From assembly GCA_002189035.1 (NCBI GenBank), contig NEEC01000026.1:558001-622000 (forward strand): 64,000 nt of DNA. The letters run 5' to 3'. Below are positions 10,619 to 22,840 of this stretch, in pieces. The notes below the pieces were generated by a model. It saw nothing but the letters and a program-made list of their open reading frames with translations. It was not told the origin of the DNA and did not search any database. This DNA is from Utricularia gibba. Taxonomy: Eukaryota; Streptophyta; Magnoliopsida; Lamiales; Lentibulariaceae. Each line of letters begins with the position of its first letter. Within the stretch, counting starts at the first letter, position 1. The translations under genes were made by a program, and so were the position numbers.

Positions 10619-12942
10619 ATGGCCTCGCTGGTTGAGTCCACTTGGTTGGTAAGAATCATTCCTAGATTTGATGCTCACTCATAGATCGGCCCTTGATTAT
10701 TTTTTCTTGTAATCGTTCGGTTATTTATGCATGCTTGTGCATATGCACCGAGTAGAATTCGCAGTAGTCGGATTACCTGGACCTTCTTGGTTCATTTTTA
10801 GCCTTGGGGGTTGAGGTTTTCCTCATGTTCTAATGGTAAGCAGATCCGCGGCTATGAATTTTTGCAATGTGCCCAACAGTTAGGTCTGCGATGTAGGTGA
10901 TTCGTCATTTTATGGACAATCAGGAGTCCAATTTGGCACTTAATCTTTTCATTTCGTTCTAGCGAAATCGTGTGTTTTAGACGCTTCCGCTTGATTGTGG
11001 ATATTTGGACCTGCCGTTTTAATCATAAGCTTAAATGCAGATATTGGACTATTTGAAGTTCGATTTAGAATATCATGATTATCATTTGACACAATAACAG
11101 AGCTTCCAGGCTTTGCCTCTAGAGACGTTCTTGATTAGCCCTCATATTATGCTATTAAATTGTATTTGCTCATATTTGTGTTGTTCATGCAGTATCTGAT
11201 AAACCGCTTTAGTGACTTCCAACTGGCATGTATTGGAAGTTTCTTTCTTCACGAGAGTATCTTCTTCTTTGCTGGACTCCCATTTATAGTTTTTGAAAGG
11301 GCAGGATGGCTAAGCAAGTACAAGATTCAGGTAAGTTTTTGACTCACTTTTGCTCGTTCTGGTCATTGAACTTTGTGGTGTTGGTAGTAGGCTAAGGTTG
11401 TATTTTCGTGCAGTACGAACAATCCTATTAGTTGAGATGCAAACGATTTACTTTTTGGTGTTCCAAAGTCTATTGTGCTCTCATCGAAATGTGCAAGTAC
11501 TTATATGTCAGAAGCATTTGCTACAGATTTCGGATCGTGAAAGAAATGAATAGCATGATTAGTTGGCTGTGAAAATGTCTCACTTTTATGATTTACAATG
11601 TTTAATTGTTTCATTTGGAATAAGCAACCTTTTTCTATGCTTCTTCAAACGTGGAATATCGGCTTTGAAAGGTTCATGATGATATTTCTGCAGGAGAAAA
11701 ATAACTCTGTTGCAGCCCAAGAGAAATGCATCACTCGGCTCTTGCTCTACCATTTTTGTGTCAATTTACCTGTTATGATGGTTTCATATCCTCTCTTCAA
11801 ATTCATGGGCATGCGAAGCTCTCTCCCATTGCCTTCCTGGTACTTTCAGGTCCTTTATTTTCTCACACTTCAGTTCAGGTGACTGAACTGTTTGCCATGA
11901 TTCATAATTTAAAATAAGATAACTTCAAATCTTTTTATCTACTACGTTTTCTTTCCAATGTGATTGCATATACGATTTGTCTCTCAATACGCTTCCATTT
12001 TCAAGGTTGTCTCGGAACTTAATTGAATATATAGAAGTTAGCTTATATGGGATGGAACAACGCCCTTTTACCTGCGTCTGGTGTTGACAATCATTCTGGC
12101 TGTCTTTTTTATATTTTTTTCAGGAAGGTAATCTTTAGTCAAATTCTATTCTACTTCATCCTGGAGGATTTTGTGTTTTACTGGGGTCATAGGATTCTAC
12201 ATACGAAATGGCTCTACAAGCATGTCCACAGTGTCCATCATGAGTGAGTTATCTTGTAGATGATTTTCGAAAACATATGTATATGGAAATGAAAGTTCTA
12301 TTTTTGTGTAGATATGCAACACCATTTGGATTGACATCAGAATATGCGCATCCAGCGGAGATTTTGTTTCTTGGGTTTGCCACAATAGTTGGTCCAGCAA
12401 TAACTGGCCCCCATCTGATAACTCTGTGGTTATGGATGGCACTTAGAGTCCTTGAAACAGTTGAGGCACACTGTGGATACCATTTCCCATGGAGCCTCTC
12501 CAATTTTTTGCCTTTATATGGGGGTGCGTGCTTTTAGCGGATGCCTTGTCTATTTTTCTCTGAAATCACTTTTAATGATGGTCTTGTGTTCATCTGCAGT
12601 GCTGATTTTCATGACTATCACCATCGACTGCTTTACACAAAGAGTGGCAACTATTCATCAACTTTCGTTTACATGGACTGGTGAGATCACGTTTCCCTTT
12701 TTGTGTTTATTGTCAGGAGTTTCACAAGCGTTTTGATTCAGTGTGAAGGAATGAATGCCTGTGATCATTCTGTGGTGCTATGCTTGTTCCGCTTCTTAGA
12801 CTGAATGAATCATTTGAAGTTTGGATTTCACGTTCTCGCCATTTGTTTCTCCAGGATATTTGGCACCGATAAGGGTTACAGAAAATTGAAGGCCCTGAAG
12901 GCTGACGGGAGAGAAGAAGGGTCTGTCCGGAAGGACATGTAA
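10619..12942 (+). CDS. SMO2: C-4 sterol methyl oxidase, SMO2 type
   Basis: Encodes a 272-residue methylsterol monooxygenase, which oxidises the C-4 methyl group of phytosterol precursors in the ER. Known biology: plant SMO2 acts on 4-alpha-methyl sterols such as 24-ethylidenelophenol. Seven exons fit without a break: 10619-10648, 11193-11330, 11694-11839, 12124-12243, 12312-12527, 12600-12680, 12855-12942, all with GT-AG borders. The di-iron histidine boxes are complete: HRILH (127-131), HSVHH (140-144) and HDYHH (221-225), plus HCGYH before the third. Hydrophobic stretches near residues 20-45 and 70-125 fit membrane anchoring. The start MASLVESTW matches the family N-terminus, and length is close to the usual size. 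FLA4 follows 609 bp downstream on the same strand. Confidence 0.95.
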
Positions 12943-13551
12943 AATCTACAGGGCCAGGGAGGTTCGCTTCGCTTCGAAAGATCGAATCGAGCATCTTGTG
13001 ATTGCTGCGTCTGTGATGTATGTTGTGTGTGTGGGTGTGTACGCGCGAGCCAGCGGTTCCACCATGACTACTACTACTACTACTGTTGCTACTTGGCCTC
13101 AGCTAGCTCGGGTAATGGACCCAACCCCCCCAAACCAGCAGTGATTTCATTTCTTTCCAATTTGTTCGCCTTGCCTTTTTATCAATCCTCGGACGCTCCG
13201 CCGTATCCCGGCTTCTGTGTACCCAAAACTCCCTGTTTCTCTATTTGCTTCATCAAATCCTGGATTGGGAAGCTCCGCTGTATCCTGGAGCCTCCGTGTC
13301 AACTTGTGTGTTTCACGTCTTCATGCTTTGGTTTGCCAGCTGCACTGCAATCATTGCTTGCACTTGTTCCCATTTCCAGCCTCATTTTTGTTTTCCAGTA
13401 TATTTAATAATATTAATTTTGGATCCAAGCAGTTGAAGTAAGTGGCCACTCCCTCCCTCCTCGCCCTCGCCCTCAGCTCAGCTCATGACTACTCGCCGCA
13501 GCCTTCTTTACACCGAGGAAGAAGAAAACAATCAGACCTTTCGTGGTGGCG
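12943..13551 (+). other. SMO2 3' region and FLA4 promoter
   Basis: Intergenic spacer of 609 bp. It contains a short ACT triplet run (about 13066-13084) and CT-rich sequence before the FLA4 start. No further gene is supported; the open frames here are low-complexity. Confidence 0.6.
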
Positions 13552-14754
13552 ATGGCTGTTCGAGTTTCCGCTTCCCGGTTTACCCCTACATTTTTACTCT
13601 ATTTACCTTTCCTCCTTTCCTCCGTTTCCTGCATCAACGTCACCCATCTCTTGTCTGCCTACCCGGCCTTCTCCGCCTTCTCCGGCCTCCTCGCCTCCAC
13701 CGCCGTCGCCGCTGACCTCGCCTCCCGGTCTTCCATCACCGTCCTCGCCGTCCCCGATGCCTACCTCCGCGCCACCACAGCTTCTCTACATCCCGCCGTC
13801 GATCTGTCTGACGTCCTTCGTTACCACATTCTACTTGAATACCTATCATTTTCCGACCTCCGTCGCGTTCCTCCGACGGGGAAACTCGTCACTACTCTCT
13901 TTCAAACCACCGGACGCGCCGCCGCTAATTCCGGCACTGTCAACATTACCTTCGATTCCTCCTCGAGCGCCGTAACGTTCCATTCCCCGGCCTCCAACGC
14001 CACTCTTCTCTCCCAAATTGAAATCATTCCTTATAATCTGTCCATCATGTCTCTGGATTCCTTACTAATTCCTTACGTTCTCGATCTGATGACATCTGAA
14101 ACTCGCCCCCCACTGGGGCTTAATATCACCAAGGCTCTAATAGACGGCCACGATTTTAATGTGGCTGCGGCAATGCTAGACGCCTCGGGAGTAGTTTCGG
14201 AGTTTGAGGCCGACGAGGGCGGCGCCGGAATTACGATGTTCATCCCCATCGACGAGGCATTCGCGGATCTGCCGTTGTCCATTCAATTCCAGTCGCTGCC
14301 AGCTGATATAAAGGCGGTGGTTCTAAGATTTCACGTCCTTCATTCATACTATCCCTTGGGCTCGCTAGAGTCCATCGTCAATCCCGTACAACCCACACTT
14401 GCGACGGAGCAAAATGGAGCGGGAAGCTTCACCCTGAACATTTCCCGGGTCAACGGGTCTGTAGGAATCAACACTGGAATAGTTCAGGCGTCAGTAACAC
14501 AGACTGTTTTCGATCAAAATCCGGTGTCCATCTTCGGAGTATCCAAAGTTTTGCTGCCTAGAGAGTTGTTCGGAAACAATCCTATTGAAGTGGACGATCT
14601 AATTCAAGGGGCTGCGCCGCCCGATTCAGCGCTGCCACCAGACAACTCTGTATCTTTACCCATTCACGCGTCTGACGTTCCAAGGCGTAGTATTCTGGCA
14701 ATTGGAGGAGTTGGTTTATCTTTGGGATTCGTGTGTATAGCAGTAATCTTATAA
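13552..14754 (+). CDS. FLA4: fasciclin-like arabinogalactan protein, FLA4/SOS5-like
   Basis: Single-exon gene for a 400-residue GPI-anchored cell-surface glycoprotein. The first ATG is at 13552 (MAVRVSASRF); it is followed by a hydrophobic signal peptide ending about residue 27. Two FAS1 domains follow, about 28-165 (ITVLAVPDAYL; RYHILLEYLS) and 175-345 (ITMFIPIDEAFADLP; FHVLHSYYPLGSLES). The second closely matches FLA4 (SOS5) of Arabidopsis, including NPVQPTLATE and NPVSIFGVSKVLLP. A short Pro/Ala/Ser segment (about 350-370) and a C-terminal hydrophobic tail (380-400) preceded by RR suggest GPI attachment. Many N-x-S/T sites are visible. The proline-rich linker that separates the FAS1 domains in Arabidopsis FLA4 is almost absent (only RPPLG). 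FLA4 is known for roles in cell-wall integrity and salt tolerance. Confidence 0.92.
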   Translation: MAVRVSASRFTPTFLLYLPFLLSSVSCINVTHLLSAYPAFSAFSGLLASTAVAADLASRSSITVLAVPDAYLRATTASLHPAVDLSDVLRYHILLEYLSFSDLRRVPPTGKLVTTLFQTTGRAAANSGTVNITFDSSSSAVTFHSPASNATLLSQIEIIPYNLSIMSLDSLLIPYVLDLMTSETRPPLGLNITKALIDGHDFNVAAAMLDASGVVSEFEADEGGAGITMFIPIDEAFADLPLSIQFQSLPADIKAVVLRFHVLHSYYPLGSLESIVNPVQPTLATEQNGAGSFTLNISRVNGSVGINTGIVQASVTQTVFDQNPVSIFGVSKVLLPRELFGNNPIEVDDLIQGAAPPDSALPPDNSVSLPIHASDVPRRSILAIGGVGLSLGFVCIAVIL

Positions 14755-17214
14755 CTGTCGGTTTCCATGGTGATGGAAGTGATCCGTTCAACTGCGCTGA
14801 AAATGATGAAGACGAAGCATTCATATCTACACAGCGCACGGGAAGTCACAGGTATCACAAAAGAATCATCCTCTTGAATCTGCTTGCTGCTCTGCCGTAG
14901 GGTCGTTCTATTGTTTGAACTCATCTTGGTTTCTTTTGGAGGAGAAAAATCGTTTTAGTCACACCTACTTGGCCAATCCCTTTTTAGTCTTGACAGGATA
15001 ATGATATTGTCGTATCACAAACCCTTTTGCATGTATCCGTGCATACAGGATGAATGGTTGATCATTAACATATTCAAACGAAACACTTGGCTTGGTTGTA
15101 TGATCAAAAACTAGTATACAATGCTTTTATTTTATATATAAATAAACATAAAGACTGTGCTGAAACTATGATGATTTGTGAGGAACCAATGGATGATGAT
15201 CGGCACACTATGGCTAGCCAAGACGTGGTAATATTTTCTTTTATGATCCAAATGTTCTGGAAGTGAAGGCTTGGGTTTGCAGCGCATGTTCCTTAATTTA
15301 GGTGGCTGGAATGATGGGCGTTGCACTTGTGGGAACTTTTTTTGTTCGGTCGTGTAGTTGTTTTTTCTAGGGCTAAGCAAGTGAGGCAGGACTGACACCA
15401 GCTCAACAATGACTTATGTGGCGGTAATGGTGGATTATGAAGCTGTCAGGTGGCAGCTCATGCCAATCTGTGGCCTTACTTGTTTCGTTTTGAGTGTGTT
15501 CCCGGTATGGTTCTCTAGCATTAAAATCATCAAGGTGTTTGGTTTACTGGTTAGCTTTGTCTATGTCCTTCCCATTGGCAGTATTCTTATTTCTGGCAAT
15601 CAGATACCTGATGCATCACCACCTGTTGCGTAAGACAGTGACCATTCTTCTCTGGGTGTGTTGCATGGGTTTCGTTGTCTACGCTGTGTGCCACAGTGAG
15701 TGGTTAGACCAGGGTGTCGTGTGTCCATGGACAAAGCATGCTAGTTTCCTAATGGGTAGGTTGCTTATATAAGGCAGTTTGATGTTCTTTAGGGTGAATT
15801 CCACAAAGCATGCTAGTTTCCTTACCAGCGTCTCCATCTAGCATACGGTCGAGAAAGCTAAAGAATCCAAGACCATTTCTCTCCGAACTAGCTTATTAGA
15901 GGTCATATGCACATTCTCAAGGGAATATACACGATAAATTTGTACCTGAGCGCGCATGAGATTCTCTTCCTTGCAAGACGCATGATATCAATCCCCAACA
16001 CATCACTTTTTGTTGATGATTCATTGGCAATTAGAGAAGTTAGACAATATATCATAAAGTTCAGAAAGTTGGAATGAGCAAGGAGATTTCTCCTACCATT
16101 AGGATGGTTTGAATAATACACAAGGACGTAGAAGTACTGGACCTTGTTTCTGGAAATGAGATGGGAAGGATCATGATCAAACATGTGAATTGGAGATTCC
16201 TAGGTATGATGGCATATTGGACACTTCATGGTCGTTAAATATGTGTGAACGTGTGATTGACTACCATCATACGTTTGAAGATGACAAGCTCAAGATTGTT
16301 GCTACTTAGTTGAAGGAACTGCACAAGGCTAGTAAATGAAATAAGATACCAAACCTTAAGTGGACAAAATGTAGAGAGCAATGCAATCTAAGGTTTGGCC
16401 CAAGGGATCAAGAATCTATGTTGGAGAGCATGACTTAACTTTGGATGGGGTAAAGTTTAGAATAACACATCAAAAAATTTGAGGAACTTGCCTTTAGAAG
16501 ACTTAGTTCACCAACATGATAAGATGATTTGTGTGGAGGGGAGGGGAGGAGGTTTTCCAAATATCTTCCTATGAGTATAATTGTTAATTATCATATATAT
16601 ATATATATATATATCATTTATTTCTATGTTTTAATTTATGATAGAGTCATTGAATTAGAAATTAATTTAAATATTATTAGTTGTTATTATATATTTTTAC
16701 ACTATATTTGACTCTATTTTCATGTGAAAATTGTAGTTGGCATCAAATGGAATACGGCATCATCTAAACAAAAAAAAAAAAAAAAAAGCAAAACACATGC
16801 GATCAAGCAAATCAAATTAATAGTAAGCAAAACGTTGTTTATGGCATTATAAATGACCCATCAAATATGACATGTTAGAGTTGTAATAATTAGATGACCG
16901 GATTACCTGCATGAGGAAAGTAAAGAGTATAAGAAAGATAAAATGAATGAAAAAAATAAAAGCAAGGTAATTAAAAGCACTTCTTGAAGAAGAATGAAAG
17001 AAACTATTCAATTTTTGAACTTTTGAGAATCTGAACAATTTTGAACTTTTTGAAAGAAATGAACATTTTCTATTTTCAGTTTTGTGTTATGATGGTAGGT
17101 TATTTAGTTTATGAGAATTGATAAATTTTATTTTAATGTACTAAGCATAAATCTCAGTTGTTAATTAGATATTTTTCCATATTTTTTATATTTCCACATG
17201 CATATCTTGTAGTC
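14755..17214. other. spacer downstream of FLA4 with retroelement scraps
   Basis: 15409-15772 holds two overlapping hydrophobic open frames (one begins MTYVAVMVDYEAVRW, another contains MSFPLAVFLFLAIRYLMHHH). I do not recognise them and have no splice or homology support. 16240-16470 shows gag-like phrases (FEDDKLKIVAT; KIPNLKW) broken by stops, probably a gypsy gag relic. There is a TA repeat at 16593-16613 and a poly-A tract at about 16770-16788. Confidence 0.4.
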
Positions 17215-17755
17215 TGTTAAGGGAGAAAATCAGCACTGGGGTTGGAACTGATTTTCGTGTTGTGGAGTTCGCCCAGGGGCGTCGAACCCGGGTATGGGTT
17301 TTATGCTTTGTTTGGTACGTTTAACGAAAATAAAGAACAAATATTTTTTACGTGGAAATCGTTGGAGAACGGAAAAACCATGGAGCTGACGGAGCTCACC
17401 GGAAAATATCTTTGCTAGACGGGAGTGGGGAAAAATATAGGTTGGAGGGTTTAGAGTCGAACCCTTTTCTCTTTAGAACTTCTCCTATTTATAGAAGAGG
17501 TCAATCTGACCGAATCATGAATTCTGTAGCAATCGGCTGCCTTTCGTGCCTAATGTACGCACTGCGATTCTGCCCCTGGACAACCGCCGACTGCTCTGCT
17601 ATCGCCGTAATTCGGCTACTTTTCAGTCTGTCTGAAATGGCCACTTCTGACAAACCCTGACAGTTATCGGTCTATCGGCCTGCGCCAGGGTGTCAGAACA
17701 TCTTTTGGCCACTTTTTCAGTAATCGATTAGCCAGGCCCGATTTAGACCCCATCA
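17215..17755 (-). mobile_element. solo LTR, gypsy LTR family A, inverted
   Basis: A 541-bp element starting TGTTAAGGGAG and ending GACCCCATCA on the + strand, flanked by a perfect 5-bp direct repeat TAGTC (17210-17214 and 17756-17760). Read on the minus strand it matches the 3' LTR at 6594-7120: TGATGGGGTCTAAATC start, TATAAATAGGAG TATA box, GAGCTCCGTCAGCTCC block, CCCTTAACA end. No internal region is attached, so it is a solo LTR left by recombination between two LTRs. Confidence 0.93.
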
Positions 17756-17879
17756 TAGTCATTATGTAGTATTTCTTCATCATAGTGCATGAACATTTGA
17801 TCACTAATACATATTTTGATGTAAAACAAGATAAAACATATCACTTCTAACCTTTTTGGTTCATAGGGAATAAGCAAAC

Positions 17880-18330
17880 TGTTTGTGATCACATTGCTGA
17901 TGAACGGGTAGTGATCTTGTACCCGAGAATTTAGTAATTGGAAACAATGAGCATACACGTAAAATTCAACGACAATCCTCTTGTTTTTTCCATCATTCAA
18001 AACCGGTAACAGAAAGCTATTCACATGTTTCATTATATAAGAGGGTAATGAAGCATATTGTTATTCTTTGTTATGATAATCAACTATTCAAAAGAAACCA
18101 ATGAAAGCTGAAGTAAAGAGAGACAACGAAAGAGACAGATTAGCTTATCTAGAACAATTTTCCTTAATTAAGATTCATCATTTAAGTTTTATTTCCTATT
18201 TTCATATCTTTCAATCTCTCTAACAAAAACATGATAGTTTATAATAGTATTGAAAACTTAATCTTTCAACTAAGATTAATTTTTTATACTTGATACTCGT
18301 ACTATATTTATTTATGTTATATGTTTTTCT
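17880..18330. repeat. copy of the 7250-7640 repeat (probable LTR)
   Basis: Shares with 7250-7640 the order CAATCCTCTTGTT, ATCATTCAAAA, a TATA-like box (ATTATATAAGAGGG here), GAAAGCTGAAGTAAAGAGAGACAA and a 3' part with TACTTGATACTCGTACTAT. Both copies lie directly beside a family A LTR. Ends are not resolved; it stops where the copia LTR begins at 18331. Confidence 0.6.
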
Positions 18331-18592
18331 CTACTAGCACCTGAGAAATTCGACCAACATTCAAGAGTCTTGAGAAGGTTATCGACGGAGTGCTCCACGT
18401 GTGGATACCATAGAGGCCGTCTCCTATTGGCGGTTGGTGAACAACGGAGTCATCTGAAAGGTATTTCAGCATCCCTTAGTCTGATGTATACCGTATTCCA
18501 AGATCTGCGTTGGGGGTTTCTGAAAATTTTTAAAATTCCGCTGCTTTTGAGACATACGATGTCTACGAGAAACCCAACAGTGGTATCAGAAC
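18331..18592 (+). mobile_element. partial 5' LTR and PBS of the copia element
   Basis: The LTR piece (18331-18579) is homologous to 52636-52725 plus 53912-54082, with the shared block GAGAAGGTTATCGACGGAGTG and the same end. The PBS TGGTATCAGAAC at 18581-18592 is complementary to initiator Met-tRNA, one base from the common plant version. The 5' portion of the LTR is missing. Confidence 0.88.
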
Positions 18593-18612
18593 GAGGTTAC
18601 GGAATACGTGTA

Positions 18613-18850
18613 TACGTTAGAATCTTTGCTGATTTTACGAGATGTTCTCGTATGTTGCCTTGCCGGTGACACATTAGAATCTTTGCTGATTTTACGAGAT
18701 GTTCTCGTATGTTGCCTTGTCGGTGACACGTTATAATCCTTGCTGATTTTTCGAGATGTCCTCGAATGTTGCCTTGCCAGCGATCATCGTAATAGCATGT
18801 GATTTTGCGAGATGTTCTCGTATGTTGCCTTGCCGGCGATCATGATAATA
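18613..18850 (+). repeat. four 57-bp tandem repeats in the copia leader
   Basis: Units start about 18613, 18670, 18727 and 18785. Each contains GAGATGTTCTCGTATGTTGCC with small changes. The first two differ by only two or three bases and the last two are more diverged. The inner GCGAGATGTTCTCGT is nearly palindromic (ACGAGA...TCTCGT). Confidence 0.9.
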
Positions 18851-19739
18851 GCATGTGATGCACGAAATCTGATTATGTTGGATTGTTTTGCTGCCCTAGG
18901 ATGCACGAAATTTGATTGATGATTGATGCTTTCGAGAATCATATCTTACGTGTATATGCGCAGCATGATGATGGTTTATATGTGAAAGTCGTGGGGCATG
19001 ATGGCCTTTGCACGAATTTTGATTATGATGATCATATTGGTGAATTATCGATGCATATGATGTTTGATAATTTATTTGTGACCAAGGCATCTAGGGTCAA
19101 TTAGGATTTTCAAGCTTTATGTATGAAAATCCAGGGAAATGATGCGTTATGAACGAAAGGGTAAGGGTTGTCAGGATTCCTATCTGATAGGATATCGATA
19201 TCCATAATGCAAGTGTTGCCTATGGAAGAATCCCCTATCAAATAATTAAGCTTATTCCTTCCACTGATATAAGGAGAACGAGAGTCATTTTTAGTGCATA
19301 GAGTTGTTGGCTACCGTCAAGCTCTCCACTACACATGACATGTTTGAATTATGGAATTAGATTCACGGTGGGTCGGCTTAACTGATTTTATCAACTTGTT
19401 GACTAAAGCCAAGGTTGGTAAAATTGGAGGAAAGGTTGAGGTAAATAGTTTTTACATCAAGAGTTGATGACTCAATGATACAGTGGTTGTATGAGAGATA
19501 CAATTGGCATGAGATGACTACCTGTTTCATTCATTAAAGCTTGTTGGCTACAGTCAAGGTGGAGATGAATGAAATGGGACACTATCCCACTAAGAAAATC
19601 TGATTTTCTCGTTTTGTTAGTAAGGGGCTGCCATCTCGAAAAACATAGTGGGAGTATATCACATTTAATAAAGACCAGTTAGATGTGATTTAAGGAACAC
19701 TACATGATGTGTTTGCTTTCTCTTCTTCAGGTTGAAGAT

Positions 19740-22700
19740 ATGTCTTCCAGCGTGAATTTGAGATCCATTCTAGAGTCCAACAAGTTGGTTGGCTTGAATT
19801 TTACTGATTGGCACCGCAATTTGAGAATTGTTCTCAAGGCGGAGAAGATTGCTTACATCCTTGAGCAAGATGTTCCTGCACAACCCAGAGCTAATGCAGT
19901 TGAAGATGTTCGGCGTGATCTCCAAAAACAGCATAGATGATGCTGAGCTTGTCTCCTGTATCATGCTTGCTTCGATGGCCCCTGATCTCCAAAAACAGCA
20001 TGAGGCGATGACTTGCCAACAGATGATAACACACCTCAAGGATCTATTTGGTGAGCACTCACGACTTGAAAGGTTCAAGACATCAAAGCTGTTGTTCAAT
20101 TGTCGCTTGGTAGAAGGAAGTTCTGCTGCTGATCATGCGACATTGATGTTGAGTTACATTGAGAAGTTGTCCACTCTTGGTTTTGTGTTGGATAAGGACT
20201 TGAGTATTGACTTAATCCTTACCTCACTACCTGATAGCTACTCACAGTTTGTGATGAACTATTAGATGAACAAGATGGATCAAACTGTTCTGAATTGATT
20301 CAGTTACTCAAGTCTGTTGAGACAACTATCATAAAGAAACAAAAAAATGTCATACTTGTCTCTTCAAGGAAAAAGGTTTCCAAGAAGAAGAGTCAAGACA
20401 AGAAGCTCAAAGCTAAAAGTGATATCAAGAAGAAGAAGCCTGTTGAAAAACCGGCTAAGGGTGAATACTTTCATTGTGGGAAATCTGGTCAATGGAAGAG
20501 AAACTGCAAAGCCTATCTAGAGTCAATCAAGGGCAAGAAGCAGAATGAGAATTCAGCTTCAAATATACACATGATTGAGATTAACACTACTATCAAGAAT
20601 GGTTCTTGGGTGTTAGATTCTGGTTGTGGTGCTCACATTTGCACTAACATGCAGGACCTAATGAGTAGTAGAATCTTGAAGAAAGGCGATGTTGACCTAA
20701 GAGTTGGGAATGGTGCACGAGTTGCTGCCATGGCAATTGGGACTTGCCACATCGCCCTACCTCTGGATTATCTCTTAAATTAGATTCTGTTTATTGTGTT
20801 CCCTCATTGTCTGAGAACATCGTCTCTATTTCTTGTTTGGACAAAATTGGTTTCGAGTTTTCTATAAGGAACAATTGTTGTTCCATACGACGAGGGAATG
20901 TGCATTATGGTACTGCTACGATAGTAAACGAAATATATGTTTTGGATCAGCATGATTCAGAACATATTAACATGTGCATAAAAAGGCCAAGGATTGACAA
21001 TGTCTTGAATTCTTACCTCTGGCATTGTCGTTTAGGCCATATAAACAAGAAGTGTGTTGAGTACTTATATCGATTGGGATATTTGAACTCAGAAGATTTT
21101 GAATAATATGAAACATGCGAATCTTGTTTATTGGGCAAAATGACAAAGCAATCTTTTCTAGGAAAAGGAGCAAGAGCTGAAAACTTATTGATTTAATACA
21201 TTCTGATGTATGTGGTCAAATGAGCATCACTACTATAGGGGGTTTCTCGTATTTCATCACTTTTATAGATGACCATTCAAGATATGGATGCATCTACTTG
21301 ATGAAACGAAAATCTGAAGCCTTTGAAAAGTTCAAAGAGTTTCGGATGGAGGTCGAGAACCAGCTTGAGCGTTCCATCAAGAAACTTCGATCAGATCGTG
21401 GTGGGGAATACTTGAGTAATGAATTCAAGAATCATCTGAAAGACAATGGTATTGTCTCAGAAAGAACTCCTCCTGATACACCTGAGCACAATGGTGTTTC
21501 TGAGAGGAGAAATCGAACTTTGCTTGACATGGTTCGATCCATGAACAAAAGTCCATGTGGGGATATGCTTTAGAGGCAGCGGCTCATGTTTTGAACAAAG
21601 CCCCATCGAAATCAGTTGAAACCACTCCTTATGATATTTGGATTGGCAGAAAACCGAGTTTCTCCTATCTCAAAGCTTGGGGATGCCCTGCTTATGTAAG
21701 AAGGTTGAAGTCAGATAAGTTGGAGAACAAATTTGACAAGTGTTTCTTTCTGCGATATCCACAAGAAATCATGGGATACTACTTCTATAATCCTCAAGAG
21801 GGAAAGGTTTTCATCTCGAGGAATGCTGTCTTTTTAGAGAAAGAGTTTCTCCTCAAAGAAGCAAGTGGGAGTCGTTTTGAACTTGAGGAGATATTTGAGA
21901 ACGAGCCAATGACACCTATAGAGATGCCAGTGGGTGACTCAAAAGGTAATCTAGGCTCACCATCTCGAAATTGTGTCCCAGAAACTGGTAATGTACCAGT
22001 GAGCAATCAACCTGAGCAATCTGGCTTGCCAAATGTACCAAGCACGTTTTCTGTCAGAAGATCAGTCCGACAACGTAACCCTGTTGTGAGATATGGTTTC
22101 ATTGTTGATGCCGAAGGCATGGGAGACCTCACATTAGATGAGGAACCTCAGACTTATGATGAAGCAATCAATAGTACTGAGTCAAGTAAATGGCTTGTTG
22201 CCATGGGGACAGAAATGGATTCCATGTATGAGAACAATGTATGGACATTGGTCAATGCTCCAGAGGGAGTAAATCCTATTGGATGCAAATGGGTATTCAA
22301 AAGGAAAACTGACATGGATGGAAATATATCTACCTATAAGGCATGACTTGTGGCAAAAGGGTATCGTCAAAAACAAGGTGTTGATTATGACGAAACCTCC
22401 TCGCATGTTGCTATGCTGAAGTCCATTCGAATTTTACTTGCCATTGCTGCTCATTTTGATTATGAGATATGGTAGATGGATGTGAAAACAGCCTTCCTAA
22501 ATGGAAATTTGGCTGAGAAAGTGTACATGACACAACCGGAAGGTTTCACACAAGATCCTAGTAAAGTGTGTAAACTGAACAAATCCATCTATGGGCTAAA
22601 GCAAGCTTCAAGAAGTTGGAACATCAAATTTGATGAGACAATCAAAGAGTTTGGTTTCTCTCAAAATGAAGATGAACCTTGTGTATACAAGAAGGTAGAT

Positions 22701-22840
22701 GGCTTGGCAATCGTATTTCTCATATTATATGTGGATGGCATATTAGTAATGGGAAATGATGTTGCAATAATGCAATCAGTAAAAATCTGGTTATCCAAGA
22801 GCTTTTCATTGAAAGATCTTGGAGATGTGGCTTATATATA
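19740..22840 (+). pseudogene. copia gag-pol, broken
   Basis: Gag starts MSSSVNLRSILESNKLVG (19740) with a frameshift near 19930, where a 20-bp stretch (GATCTCCAAAAACAGCAT) occurs twice (about 19918 and 19985). A degraded zinc knuckle, FHCGKSGQWKRNC, lies near 20470. The protease active site WVLDSGCGAHIC is near 20610. The GAG-pre-integrase LWHCRLGH motif is near 21020. The integrase core at 21220-21570 shows FIDDHSRYG, LRSDRGGEYLS and PEHNGVSERRNRT. RT is at 22230-22840 with GCKWVFKRK, MDVKTAFLNGNL and YGLKQASRSW; its catalytic box reads YVDG instead of YVDD. In-frame stops near 20265, 20780, 21105, 22345 and 22475 rule out activity. Confidence 0.9.

Noticed and set aside
10188-10678. Open frames upstream of SMO2
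   Set aside because: Low-complexity Lys/Phe-rich translations in the leader and promoter; no domain.
12517-12600. Apparent one-base frame problem at the SMO2 exon 5/6 junction
   Set aside because: A donor at 12524 puts exon 6 out of frame, but the GT at 12528 gives GGT-GC|T-GCT-GAT in frame with a single extra Ala. The gene is intact.
13543-13551. Upstream start giving three extra residues in FLA4
   Set aside because: The codon at 13543 is GTG; the first ATG in frame is at 13552.
13027-13980. Several open frames overlapping the FLA4 region
   Set aside because: They are other-frame shadows of GC-rich FLA4 coding or low-complexity CT-rich leader.
15409-15772. Hydrophobic open frames that look like a membrane protein
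   Set aside because: Two frames overlap, no domain is recognised, no splice model fits, and the surroundings are repeat-like.
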